A DNA stretch of 64,000 nt from assembly GCF_026017845.1 (NCBI RefSeq), contig NZ_CP100416.1, positions 4,013,602 through 4,077,601 of the forward strand. Direction: 5' to 3'. The translations under genes were made by a program, and so were the position numbers. Under the pieces are notes generated by a model. It was given only the letters and a program-made list of their open reading frames with translations. It was not told the origin of the DNA and did not search any database. Numbering within the stretch: the stretch's first letter is position 1; the number at the start of each line of letters is the position of its first letter. This DNA is from Amycolatopsis mediterranei (GTDB lineage Bacteria > Actinomycetota > Actinomycetes > Mycobacteriales > Pseudonocardiaceae). Positions 26,956 to 35,949 of this stretch are shown here, one piece after another.

Positions 26956-28245
26956 GTGGAGCGGACGACGTGTTGCGTCGTGGGCGGTGGCCCGGCGGGC
27001 ATGGTGCTGGGGCTGCTGCTCGCGAGGGCCGGGGTCGAGGTCACCGTGCTGGAGAAGCACGAGGACTTCCTGCACGACTTCCGCGGCGACACCGTGCATC
27101 CGGCGACCCTGCAGCTGCTCGACGAGCTGGGACTGGGGGAGCGGTTCGCGCGGCTGCCCCAGACCCGGATCACCGACGTGGTCCTGCCGGACGGCGCCGG
27201 CGGGGTCCGGCGGATCGGGGATTTCGGGGCGTTGCGCGGGTGGGGTGTCCGGCATCCGTACGTGGCGATCGTTCCCCAGTGGGACCTGCTGGATCTGCTC
27301 GCCGACGCCGCGCGGGCGGAACCGGCGTTCCGGCTCGAAATGGGGACCGCGGCGACCTCACTCGTCCACGAGCGCGGCCGGGTCGCCGGGGTCCGCTACC
27401 GCACGAGCGGGCCCGGTGGCGAGGACGTCGAAGGCGAGATCCGGGCGGACCTCACGGTGGCGTGCACCGGCCGGAATTCGGTCCTGCCCGCGACGGCCGG
27501 GCTGGGCGTGACCGAGTTCGACGTTCCGTTCGACACCTGGTGGTTCCGGCTCTCGCGTCGTGAAGGCGAGCAGGTGGACCAGCTGACCCGGCGGCCGGGC
27601 CGGGGACGGTTCGCGATCGTCATCCCACGGGAGGGCTACTTCCAGATCGGGTACGTCGCGCGCAAGGGCACCGACAACCGGCTGCGGGCCCGCGGCATCG
27701 ACGCGTTCCGCCGTGATGTGGCCGAACTCCTCCCGGAGTACGCCGACCGAGTCGGCGAGCTGGTCTCGATGGACGACGTCAAACTGCTCGACGTCCGGCT
27801 CAACCGGCGGCGCCGGTGGCATGCCGAGGGGTTGCTGTGCATCGGCGACGCCGCGCACGCCATGTCGCCGGTCGGGGGCGTGGGCATCAACCTCGCCGTC
27901 CAGGACGCCGTCGCGACCGCGACCCTGCTGGCCGGGCGGCTCCGGCGGGGTGCGGTGAGCGGGGCCGACCTCGCGCGGGTCCGGCGGCGCCGGCTGCCGT
28001 CGCTGCTGCTGGTGCAGGCCCTGCAACGGCTCATGCACGCCGACCTCGCCGGCCCCATCCTGTCCGGGGAGCAGGCGGGGCCGGCCGGCTGGATCATGAC
28101 CGCGGCACAGTGGGTGCCGCTCCTGCGGACGCTGGCGGTGTACCTCGTCGGCGTCGGGTTGCGTCCGGAGCGAGCACCGGTTTCCGCCCGGCGGCAGGTG
28201 ATCCCGGAAGATCAGGCCGACGGAGGACCGCTGGCCGTCCCGTGA
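26956..28245 (+). CDS. FAD-dependent aromatic-ring-hydroxylase-like monooxygenase
   Basis: 429 residues from GTG 26956, with a GGGAGCGGGGG stretch upstream. The FAD-binding GGGPAG is at 10-15, and the DG-type block ends in GTATTSL-like sequence near 135. The second FAD motif GDAAHAMSPVGG begins near Asp298, typical of p-hydroxybenzoate-hydroxylase-fold enzymes. It would use NAD(P)H and O2 to hydroxylate or epoxidise a small substrate. No partner enzyme is adjacent, so the substrate is unknown. Its 3' end overlaps the convergent hypothetical gene by 34 bp. Confidence 0.88.
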   Translation: MERTTCCVVGGGPAGMVLGLLLARAGVEVTVLEKHEDFLHDFRGDTVHPATLQLLDELGLGERFARLPQTRITDVVLPDGAGGVRRIGDFGALRGWGVRHPYVAIVPQWDLLDLLADAARAEPAFRLEMGTAATSLVHERGRVAGVRYRTSGPGGEDVEGEIRADLTVACTGRNSVLPATAGLGVTEFDVPFDTWWFRLSRREGEQVDQLTRRPGRGRFAIVIPREGYFQIGYVARKGTDNRLRARGIDAFRRDVAELLPEYADRVGELVSMDDVKLLDVRLNRRRRWHAEGLLCIGDAAHAMSPVGGVGINLAVQDAVATATLLAGRLRRGAVSGADLARVRRRRLPSLLLVQALQRLMHADLAGPILSGEQAGPAGWIMTAAQWVPLLRTLAVYLVGVGLRPERAPVSARRQVIPEDQADGGPLAVP

Positions 28246-28625
28246 CGCCAGTCCTCGATCGCCTCGGCCCATTCCTTGTTGCGCGTGGACTCCATGAACT
28301 CCTTGCGGTCGATCAACAGGTACAGCTCACCGGCCGGCGTGGTCGTACCGAGGATGAGGGGTTTGCCCGCATCCGTCAGTCCGCCGAGGAACCGCCCGTA
28401 CAGGTCGGTGAACTCGCGCCGCAGGCTCGTCACGTCACCGGGCCGCAGCACCAGCGCGCCCTCGTCCCACCCGGACAGCACCAGCGAACCGCCGGTCAGC
28501 TCGATCGTCCCCCGCCTGCGGAACAGCGCCTTCTGACTGAGCACGCCCGCCGCCTTGTCGGCGACCTTGTTGGCGTGCAATTCCGCGGCGCTCGCTCCGA
28601 GATAGACCCCCTGTTTCGCTTCCAT
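28212..28625 (-). CDS. Hypothetical protein, 137 aa
   Basis: Soluble and strand-rich. The centre (RRRGTIELTGGSLVLSGWDEGALVLRPGDV, read in two parts) resembles the strands of PH-like or GRAM-like small domains, followed by helices and an acidic C-terminus. No signal peptide or catalytic motif is visible. It overlaps the tail of the convergent monooxygenase gene by 34 bp. Coding is supported by codon usage; the function is not recognised. Confidence 0.6.
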   Translation of the reverse strand: MEAKQGVYLGASAAELHANKVADKAAGVLSQKALFRRRGTIELTGGSLVLSGWDEGALVLRPGDVTSLRREFTDLYGRFLGGLTDAGKPLILGTTTPAGELYLLIDRKEFMESTRNKEWAEAIEDWRHGTASGPPSA

Positions 28626-28732
28626 GCCGTGCAGGCTCGCGCACGGCCGGCTCCGGCCGCAGCGGCCGGAAGGCGACGGTCGTAGCTACTTTGGTTGATG
28701 CCCGCGCTCGGCCCGGGGATCCGCGATGCCGG

Positions 28733-29905
28733 TCATGCTTGGTCGAGCCGGGGGTAGAGCACCTCTTCGACCAGCAGGAGGATCGCCGCGGCGACGGGGA
28801 TGGCGACCAGCGCGCCGATGATGCCGAGCAGCGCGCCTCCGAGCAGGACGGCGACGACGGTGACCAGCGCGGGAACCTTGAGCACGTTCCCGATGATCTT
28901 CGGCACCAGCAAGTAGTCCTCGGCGAGCCGGTAGACGACGAAGAAGCCCACCGTGGCCAGGCACACCGGCAGGGAAACGGTCAGCGCGACGAGGCTCACC
29001 AGGACGCCGCCGATCACCGATCCGATCACCGGGATGAGGTCGAGCACCGCGACCGCGATGGCCAGCAGCGCCGCGTAAGGGACGCCGAAGATCAGCAGCC
29101 AGACCAGGGTGAGCACGCCGGCGATGACGGAAACGGCCAGGTTGCCCAGGACGTAACCGCCGACTTTGGAGAAGATGTCGTCGCCGATGAGGATCGCCCG
29201 CGGCCGGCGGGAGTGCGGGATGAGCCGGTACATCGTGGCGCGGATGCGGGGCAGGTCGGCGACGAAGTAGATGGTCAGGACCACCACGACCAGCGTGTCG
29301 GTCACGACGTTGAAGACCGCTTTGCCGGCGCCCAGGACACCGCTGGTGAGGCCGCCGCCGGAGCTGAACGCCGACTCGATCGCCTGCTGCAGGTGGAACC
29401 GTTCGTTGAGGCGGCCGAGGAAGGTGTTGTGGTCCTGAGCTTCGCGGAGGTACTCCGGGGCCTGTTTGACCAGCGCGGTGGCCTGTTCGACGATGACGGG
29501 GATCGCGGCGGCGAGGAATCCGCCGACGGCGCCGAAGGCGACGACGAACACGGTGGTGACGGCGAGCCAGCGCGGGAACCGGCGGGTGACCAGCCACGAC
29601 ACGGCCGGTTCCGCGCCGATGGCGAGGAACAGCGCGAGCCCGACCAGGACGAGGATCTGCTCGGCGCCGGCGAGGAGCTCGATCAGGCCGTAGGTCACCG
29701 CGACCCCGGCCGCGGCGGTCATGCCGATGAAGAACGGCGATCGGCGGTCGATCCGCTTGCCGATTCCGCCCAGCGGCTGTTCGGGAGTGCTGATCTCCGC
29801 CGCTTCGGCTTCGGCCTCGGCGACCGTGCCCTCTTCGTCGTCGCTGTGAGGCTGCCCCACCCGGGGGTGGTGCCCTTCGGCCGCGGAATCGGATGCTGAG
29901 GTCAT
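28733..29905 (-). CDS. AI-2E-family (TqsA/PerM-like) membrane transporter
   Basis: 390 residues from ATG 29905; an upstream GTG at 29926 would add 7. The acidic cytoplasmic N-terminus (DDEEGTVAEAEAEAAE) is followed by about 8 hydrophobic segments. Family blocks include FAVVYGLIEL-like helices, DLIPVIGSVIGGVLVSL near 280 and VPALVTVVAVLLGGALLGIIGALVAIP near the end (quoted in family order). Relatives export autoinducer-2 or act as Na+/H+ antiporters; the substrate here is unknown. Confidence 0.87.
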   Translation of the reverse strand: MTSASDSAAEGHHPRVGQPHSDDEEGTVAEAEAEAAEISTPEQPLGGIGKRIDRRSPFFIGMTAAAGVAVTYGLIELLAGAEQILVLVGLALFLAIGAEPAVSWLVTRRFPRWLAVTTVFVVAFGAVGGFLAAAIPVIVEQATALVKQAPEYLREAQDHNTFLGRLNERFHLQQAIESAFSSGGGLTSGVLGAGKAVFNVVTDTLVVVVLTIYFVADLPRIRATMYRLIPHSRRPRAILIGDDIFSKVGGYVLGNLAVSVIAGVLTLVWLLIFGVPYAALLAIAVAVLDLIPVIGSVIGGVLVSLVALTVSLPVCLATVGFFVVYRLAEDYLLVPKIIGNVLKVPALVTVVAVLLGGALLGIIGALVAIPVAAAILLLVEEVLYPRLDQA

Positions 29906-30050
29906 GGGCACCGCACTGTCTCGCACCGCAGGGTGCGTGGAGGAGGCCGGCGCGTTCGTGGTGACGGATCCGCGCGCGAGTGATCGGCTGTGGGCTCAAC
30001 CGCGAGCAGGACAGCCGGTGTTCACGACGCCGAACGCCGGCGCGGTTCGC

Positions 30051-31487
30051 TCAGAAGGCGGTCACGATGGATCGTGCGGCTACTGCCGGTGACGCCGGGT
30101 TCTCGGCGGTACGGCGGGCGCCGCCGGTGATCGGCAGGCCACCGGTGGGGGCGAACATGCCCATGGTGAACGTCGAGCCGCTCGGGGCCGAGGCGATGGG
30201 AACGATCGGGAAGGCGTTGCCGCCCGCCCGGACCGAGGTGGAGATGTAGTCGCCGAACATGCGGCCCTGCGAGGTGTTCGGGATCCAGGACAGGTTCATC
30301 GGCCCGGCCACCTGGGTGGCGGCGCTCCAGCTGGTGCCGCCGTTGGTGGAGGAGATGAACCCGACGTCGAGCCGGCAGGTGGCGGCGGTGCAGCCGGCGG
30401 TGGGGTAGAAGTAGTAGGTCAGACCGATCCGGGCGCTCGCACCGGAGGTCGACGGGTCGACGCCGATGCCGGGGACGAAGTGGTCGACGGTGCCGGTGGT
30501 GGCGTCGATGGGAATGCGCGTCGGGGCACCCCAGGTGGTTTCGCTGGTGGACTTGCTCAGCACGATGTCGTTGCTCGGGCAGCCGGAGCGGAACCGGCAG
30601 TCCGACCACGCGACGTAGGCGGTGCCGGCGCTGTCGATTTCCGCGCTGGGCAACGCTTCCTCACGCAGGCCGCCGGCGGCGTCGTGGTGGCTGACGCTCG
30701 AGACGAGGACGGTGGAACGCCAGCTGGCGCCGCCGTCGATGGAGCGGAACGAGCGGATCTGGTCGTTCAGCGAGAGGTAGGGCACAAGGACGGTCCCGTT
30801 CGGCCGGACGACGGGCTGGCCGCCGAGGCCGGTGGCGCCGTCGCCGGTGGCGCGGGCCGGGCCCCAGGCGAGGCCGCCGTCGCTGGAGGTCTTCATCCGG
30901 AGGGAGTCGCCGGAGCTGGTGATGTCGTATTCGGTGTAGCAGTTGCCGAAGAACGGGCTGGTGGCGGTGTTGTCGCAGACGATCCAGTTCTTGTCCAGCG
31001 AGCCCGTCGCGGTGGTGACGGGGTTGCCGAAGGTCTTGCCGCCGTCGGTGGAACGGCTGGTGAACACCGGGGTACCGCTCGGGCAGTTGACGCCGAGGGA
31101 GGAGATCAGCCAGACGTTGTGCTTGGCGTCGAAAGCCACGGCGGCGTCGCTGATCTGGCCGCAGGGGCCGCCGGTGTTGGCGGTGGTGCCGGGCAGGAAG
31201 CCCTGGGTCCAGGTGGCGCCGCCGTCGGTGGAGGTGGCGAAGCCGATGTCGGACGAGCCGCCGCCGGACACGCGGCCGACCTGGAAGGCCGAGACGATCG
31301 TGGAGCCGAACGCGAACGTGTCCGGTTCGACTTCGGTCTGGTGCTGGGCTTGGGCGTCGGTGAACGGATCGGAGCTGACCTGGGTCACGGCGACGTTCGC
31401 GGACGCGGAGGTCGCGGACACCAGCAGCCCGCCGACCACGACGGCCGGCAGCAGCGTGGCGGTGAGCATTCTTCGGGAAAGCGGCAT
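30051..31487 (-). CDS. Secreted BNR/Asp-box repeat protein (exo-sialidase-like fold) A
   Basis: 478 residues from ATG 31487, with GAGAAGGTGA upstream. The signal peptide ends ATSASA near residue 31. Five Asp-box-like repeats are visible (STDGGATW, STDGGKTF, SSDGGLAW, SIDGGASW, STNGGTSW), which indicate a beta-propeller. The sialidase catalytic Arg triad could not be confirmed, so it may be a glycan-binding or non-sialidase hydrolase. It is divergent from a second propeller protein, with a shared 310-bp promoter region. Confidence 0.82.
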   Translation of the reverse strand: MPLSRRMLTATLLPAVVVGGLLVSATSASANVAVTQVSSDPFTDAQAQHQTEVEPDTFAFGSTIVSAFQVGRVSGGGSSDIGFATSTDGGATWTQGFLPGTTANTGGPCGQISDAAVAFDAKHNVWLISSLGVNCPSGTPVFTSRSTDGGKTFGNPVTTATGSLDKNWIVCDNTATSPFFGNCYTEYDITSSGDSLRMKTSSDGGLAWGPARATGDGATGLGGQPVVRPNGTVLVPYLSLNDQIRSFRSIDGGASWRSTVLVSSVSHHDAAGGLREEALPSAEIDSAGTAYVAWSDCRFRSGCPSNDIVLSKSTSETTWGAPTRIPIDATTGTVDHFVPGIGVDPSTSGASARIGLTYYFYPTAGCTAATCRLDVGFISSTNGGTSWSAATQVAGPMNLSWIPNTSQGRMFGDYISTSVRAGGNAFPIVPIASAPSGSTFTMGMFAPTGGLPITGGARRTAENPASPAVAARSIVTAF

Positions 31488-31764
31488 GGCGCGTTCACCT
31501 TCTCCGGTGAGGTGCGGCAGTGAGCGGGCAGCGGGTTCGCCGCTGCGGGCCATGACGACTGTCGATCCAGCCACTCGGATCGGGTGCCGTAAAGAGGTCT
31601 CCACCGATCCAGACCCGTTCGGGGGCGGCCGAACGGCCGAAGAATTGGCCGTGCGCTTACTTGCTCCCCTGTGGACAGTGGACGCACCGGTAACGACCGG
31701 GCGTTCCGGGACGACCATTCCCACGGCGGCCAAGGCACGGTCGATTCCGTGTGGCTGACCGCAA

Positions 31765-31779
31765 ACCGGAAATACCGGT
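31765..31779. promoter_or_regulatory. Dyad in the promoter region shared by the two BNR genes
   Basis: ACCGG-AAATA-CCGGT has 5-bp arms around a 5-bp AT-rich centre and ends 18 bp before the GTG of the second BNR gene. It is a candidate regulator site. The rest of the 31488-31797 intergenic region holds only a further GC-rich inverted stretch (near 31617-31635) and no ORF I can support. Confidence 0.3.
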
Positions 31780-31797
31780 CAAAAGAGGGAGTACGCC

Positions 31798-33684
31798 GTG
31801 TCGCGTCCCCGCACCATTTCCGCGATCAGTGTGACGATTCTCAGTACGGCCGCGCTCGGCCTGTTCGCCGGCGCCCCGGCCACCGCCCAGCCGTTCGGCT
31901 ACCACCAGCTCAACCGCGTGCAGCAGCGCCACGTCTCCGGGCTGCTGTCCACGGTCCTCAACGGCGAAGACCCGGTCAACGCCGCCCGCGCGCCGGCCCC
32001 GAACCGGGCCACGCCCTCGGCCGCGGCGCCGTGCCCCAACCGGTTCGGCGGGAACGTCAAGGTCAACCAGAACTGCCTGAACCTCACCGACGCCGATCTG
32101 CAGGGCCGGGCGCAGGCCCAGAACGAGACCTGGGCGGCCGCCGATCCGAACGACCCCGGCCACGTCATCGCCACCTACAACGACTACCGCCGCGGCGACG
32201 GCACCTGCGGCGTCAGCTACTCCCTCGACGGCGCCCGGACCTGGGCCGACGCGACCACGCCGAACGGCTTCAGCCGCGGCACCGACTTCGGTGGCACACC
32301 TCGCGAGTACTGGCAATCCGGCGGTGACACCTCGGTGGCCTGGGACTCCCGCGGGAACGCCTACCTCTCGTGCCAGGTGTTCAACCGCGGCAACACCGTC
32401 TCGCCGAACCCGGACCAGTCCAGCGCGTTCCTGGTCTTCCGTTCGACCGGGACCAACGGCGCGTCCTGGAACTTCCCCGGACGGCCCGTCGCCACCCACG
32501 ACGACACCGCGGGCGCCGGGAACTTCCTGCTGGACAAGCAACTTTTGACCGTGGACAGCAACCCGCGCAGCCCGTTCCGCGACCGCGTCTACGTGTCCTG
32601 GACGACCTTCGCCGACGACGGCACCGGCTACATCTTCGAGGCCTATTCCGCCGATTACGGCGAAACGTTCTCGGCGCCGGTGCTGGTCAGCGGCGATACC
32701 TCGTTGTGCGCCAACCCGCTCGGCTTCCCGACCCCGCGCGGCCGGTGCAACCAGAACCAGGACTCGCAGCCGTTCGTCGGCCCGGACGGCGCGTTGTATG
32801 TGGTGTTCAACAACTTCAACAACGCGGTTTCGGGACCGGCGGACAACCACAACCAGGTGCTGCTGGCCCGCTCGGCCGACGGCGGGCAGAGCTTCTCCAC
32901 CCCGGTGCTGGCCGGCAACTACCACGAGCTGCCCGACTGCGCGACCTACCAGAACGGCCAGGACCCCGGCCGCGCCTGCATCCCGGAGAAGGGACCGTCG
33001 GCGAACTCGGTGTTCCGCGCGAGCAATTACCCGATCGGCGGCGTCGACCCGCGCAACCCACGCCGGATCCTCGTCACCTACGGCTCGTACATCAACCGCA
33101 ATTCCAACGAGACCACCGGTTGCACGCCGACCGGGTTCAACCCCGCCACCGGTATCAACACCTACACCGGGGTGAAGAACGGCACCTGCAACAACGACAT
33201 CGTCCTGTCGGCTTCGACGAACGCCGGCGCCTCGTTCGCCGGCGGCACCACCGACGTCCGGCAGCTACCGGTGGTCACCACCGCACCCGGCCAGGCCCGG
33301 ACCGACCAGTTCTGGCAGGGCGCCGCGTTCGGCCCGGACGGCACCTTCGCCGTCAGCTACTACGACCGCCAGTACGGCGCCGACGAGACCACCGGCTTCT
33401 CCGACATCACGGTGTCGGCCGGGTTCACCCACACCCGGGCGACGTCGAGCAGCATGCCGCCGCCGACGCAGTTCACCGGTACCTTCTACGGTGACTACGC
33501 CGGGATCGCCGTCACCGCCCGTACCGCGTATCCGGTCTGGTCGGACACCCGCCCACCGGAGGAGTTCCTCTGCCCCGGCACCGGCACGCCCGGCACCCCG
33601 CCGACCGCTTGCCAGGCCGGCGCGCCGAACGCGTCGATCGCCAACGACCAGGACATCTACACCACCGGCGTCGGCATCCGCTGA
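31798..33684 (+). CDS. Secreted BNR/Asp-box repeat protein (exo-sialidase-like fold) B
   Basis: 628 residues from GTG 31798, preceded by AGAGGGAG. The signal peptide ends GAPATAQ near residue 31. Asp-box-like units include SLDGARTW, SADYGETF, SADGGQSF and STNAGASF, with several Cys pairs stabilising loops. It ends cleanly without an anchor, so it should be released. No clear catalytic set for sialidase was found. It is divergent from another secreted propeller protein and may share a substrate; a bidirectional hairpin follows the stop. Confidence 0.82.
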   Translation: MSRPRTISAISVTILSTAALGLFAGAPATAQPFGYHQLNRVQQRHVSGLLSTVLNGEDPVNAARAPAPNRATPSAAAPCPNRFGGNVKVNQNCLNLTDADLQGRAQAQNETWAAADPNDPGHVIATYNDYRRGDGTCGVSYSLDGARTWADATTPNGFSRGTDFGGTPREYWQSGGDTSVAWDSRGNAYLSCQVFNRGNTVSPNPDQSSAFLVFRSTGTNGASWNFPGRPVATHDDTAGAGNFLLDKQLLTVDSNPRSPFRDRVYVSWTTFADDGTGYIFEAYSADYGETFSAPVLVSGDTSLCANPLGFPTPRGRCNQNQDSQPFVGPDGALYVVFNNFNNAVSGPADNHNQVLLARSADGGQSFSTPVLAGNYHELPDCATYQNGQDPGRACIPEKGPSANSVFRASNYPIGGVDPRNPRRILVTYGSYINRNSNETTGCTPTGFNPATGINTYTGVKNGTCNNDIVLSASTNAGASFAGGTTDVRQLPVVTTAPGQARTDQFWQGAAFGPDGTFAVSYYDRQYGADETTGFSDITVSAGFTHTRATSSSMPPPTQFTGTFYGDYAGIAVTARTAYPVWSDTRPPEEFLCPGTGTPGTPPTACQAGAPNASIANDQDIYTTGVGIR

Positions 33685-33693
33685 CGAAGAGCG

Positions 33694-33731
33694 CCGGTGG
33701 GGCGCCCGCGATCTCGCGGGTGCCCCACCGG
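33694..33731. terminator. Bidirectional hairpin terminator
   Basis: 17-bp arms (33694-33710 and 33715-33731) form a stem with one G-U type mismatch and a 4-base loop (ATCT). It lies between convergent genes, 9 bp after the BNR gene stop and 12 bp before the FUSC gene stop. Confidence 0.85.
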
Positions 33732-33743
33732 TCGTTCACGGGC

Positions 33744-35891
33744 TTACCGCCACCACGGACGGTGGCGCTGGGCCGCCACCACTCCGGCCGGCTCGACGAG
33801 TTCGGCGAGCCGGGCGGAAAGGTGCTTGATGTGCTCGTTGACCCACAGTGCGCAGGCGAGGTCGCGCACCGAGGCGCCGGGCTGCCGGAGGAGGTCCGGG
33901 AAGGCCGGTGGGGCGAGCATGGGGACGTCGCCGTGGTCGGTGCGGTCCAGGCGGGAGGCCAGGTGGTCGTACCAGGCGGCGAGCTGGCCCGCCTGGTCGC
34001 CGAGGAGCCGGCGGAACGGGTCCGGCTCGACGTGGGGGTTCGGGAGCCCGGCCAGCGAGTGCGCGGTGAGCCGTGAGCGGACGGTCCCCATGACGAGCCG
34101 CCACAGGTCGGGCTTGGGGACGTGCTTGGTGCCCTGCTCGCTGAGGAAGCCGCGGAGTGCGTCGTCGAGGCGGGCTCCGGCCGCGGTCGCCGCGGCGGGG
34201 GCGGGTGGGTCGTGCCGGAGGCCGAGCGCCCAGTTCGCGGCCTCGGCCAGGTACGCGCCGCCGGCGCGGAACGCGTCGGCGAGGTCGTCGGCGACCACGG
34301 CCCGGGCACCGCGGGGCCAGAACAGCGCGCCCACCACCAGGCACACCGCGCAGCCGATCGCGACGTCCTCGATCCGCACGACCCCGATCTGCCAGCCGGC
34401 CGGCGCGAGCAGGTTGAACAGCACCGAGACCGTCACGGTGAAGGCCGCTTGGCCGGCGGTGAAGGGCAGCGCGCCCGGCGCGTAGCCGGCGACCAGCACC
34501 GCGATCGGGAGGGCGATCCACAGCGCGGGCGCGCTGGTACCGATGACCAGCAGCAGCAACGCACCGATGACGACGCCGAGCGCGGTGCCGATCAGCGCCC
34601 GCAGCGCCGTCGACCCGGTCGCCGCCGCGTTGCCGCGCAGGACGGACAGCGTGCCCAGCACCACCCAGAACCCGTGCTCGACCCCGCTCGCCCCGGCGAC
34701 GACGACCGCCGCGGTCAGCGCCACCGCGCCGCGGAGGCTGTTGACGAACCACACCGACCGCAGGCTGGTGTGCGGAGACGCGACCCGGGCCAGCGAGGCC
34801 ATGGAGAACCGGCCGGGAAAGCGCGTCCGGCGGGCGCCGGGCACCGCGGCGCGGGCTTCGGTCACCGCCTCCTGGACGGCGAAAGCGGCGGTGCGGGCGT
34901 GGAAGGAAAGGTGCACCGCGTCGACGTAGCCGGGATCGCCGGAACCCAGCGCGCGCAGCCATTCCACGCTCGCCTGGATCTTGCGGTCCAGCTTGCCGGC
35001 GTCGAAGGAGCCGGGCTGACCGGCCATCAGCCGGGAAACCTCGCGCAGGCCGGCGCTGGTCTCGACGAGGAGCTCCCGTTCGACCGCGGGTGCTCCGCTC
35101 AGGTCCGGGTACTCGCGCATGGTGTCCGCGATGACCGAAGCACACCATTCGAGCAGGCCCACCAGGTTGTCGAGAGCCTGATCTTCGGCGGCCAGGCCGG
35201 TGGGGCGGTAGGGCGTCGCGGTGAATTCGTCGATCAGGTGGTGCTTGGCTTCGACCGCCGCCTCGCGCGCCGTGGCCACGTCCGCGTCGCCGCGCAGGGC
35301 CGCGTCCAGGTGGTCGGCCAGCGCGCCGGCCGCCCGTGACGCCGCATCCCGCAGGACCGTGGCGGGGGACCGGGGCGACAGCAGCAGGACGGCGGCCGTG
35401 CCGACCACGGAGGCCAGCCACCAGCCGCCGAGGCGGGCCGGCACCATGCTCATCGTGCCGGGGGAGGCGGCCGGGAGGACGTAGGCGAGCAGCGCGGCGG
35501 TGCCCCCGGCGGCCGCGTTCGGTCCCGCGACCCCGCCGAAGAGCACCAGGAAAGTGACGACCAGCGTCACGACCGCGGCCAGCGGCAGCGACGCGCTGGC
35601 GGCGGTGCCGATGACCAGCAGGACGCTGCCCGCGACGGCGAGTCCGAAGTGGGCGCGCAGCTTGTCCCGCCGGTCGCCGCCGAACGAGGCCATGACCAAC
35701 GTGGCGAACCCGCCGAAGGCGGCGAACGTCGCCACCTGCAGGTCGCCGATCACCGTGATGCTGAAGGCGAAGAGGACGGGGACCACCAGGGTCGCGCGGA
35801 GGGCGCGCAGCCCGGCGGTCGCCGACCACCGCGGCAGCCAGTCCCGGGGCGCGGCCCGGCGGGTCTTCAGAGCGGGGGAGTCGATCGCCAC
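33744..35891 (-). CDS. FUSC-family membrane transporter (aromatic-acid exporter-like)
   Basis: 715 residues from GTG 35891. Two membrane blocks are visible, about residues 30-185 and 390-530, separated by a soluble helical domain, the duplicated FUSC/YccS layout. The second block has AVALTAAVVVAGASGVEHGFWVVLG and the conserved TGSTALRALIGTALGVVIG (given in pieces). Relatives export aromatic acids or fusaric acid in Gram-negatives; the substrate in actinobacteria is unknown. It is followed on the same strand direction by no close gene. Confidence 0.85.
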   Translation of the reverse strand: MAIDSPALKTRRAAPRDWLPRWSATAGLRALRATLVVPVLFAFSITVIGDLQVATFAAFGGFATLVMASFGGDRRDKLRAHFGLAVAGSVLLVIGTAASASLPLAAVVTLVVTFLVLFGGVAGPNAAAGGTAALLAYVLPAASPGTMSMVPARLGGWWLASVVGTAAVLLLSPRSPATVLRDAASRAAGALADHLDAALRGDADVATAREAAVEAKHHLIDEFTATPYRPTGLAAEDQALDNLVGLLEWCASVIADTMREYPDLSGAPAVERELLVETSAGLREVSRLMAGQPGSFDAGKLDRKIQASVEWLRALGSGDPGYVDAVHLSFHARTAAFAVQEAVTEARAAVPGARRTRFPGRFSMASLARVASPHTSLRSVWFVNSLRGAVALTAAVVVAGASGVEHGFWVVLGTLSVLRGNAAATGSTALRALIGTALGVVIGALLLLVIGTSAPALWIALPIAVLVAGYAPGALPFTAGQAAFTVTVSVLFNLLAPAGWQIGVVRIEDVAIGCAVCLVVGALFWPRGARAVVADDLADAFRAGGAYLAEAANWALGLRHDPPAPAAATAAGARLDDALRGFLSEQGTKHVPKPDLWRLVMGTVRSRLTAHSLAGLPNPHVEPDPFRRLLGDQAGQLAAWYDHLASRLDRTDHGDVPMLAPPAFPDLLRQPGASVRDLACALWVNEHIKHLSARLAELVEPAGVVAAQRHRPWWR

Positions 35892-35949
35892 CCGGCGAGC
35901 ATAGACGGCGACGGCGTCGCGAACGGCCTGATCGCGAGACCGCGGCTGA

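Noticed and set aside
28682-28690. Second copy of the GTAGCTAC palindrome near a hypothetical gene
   Set aside because: An 8-bp self-complementary string is expected about this often by chance; no link to the copper cluster is evident.
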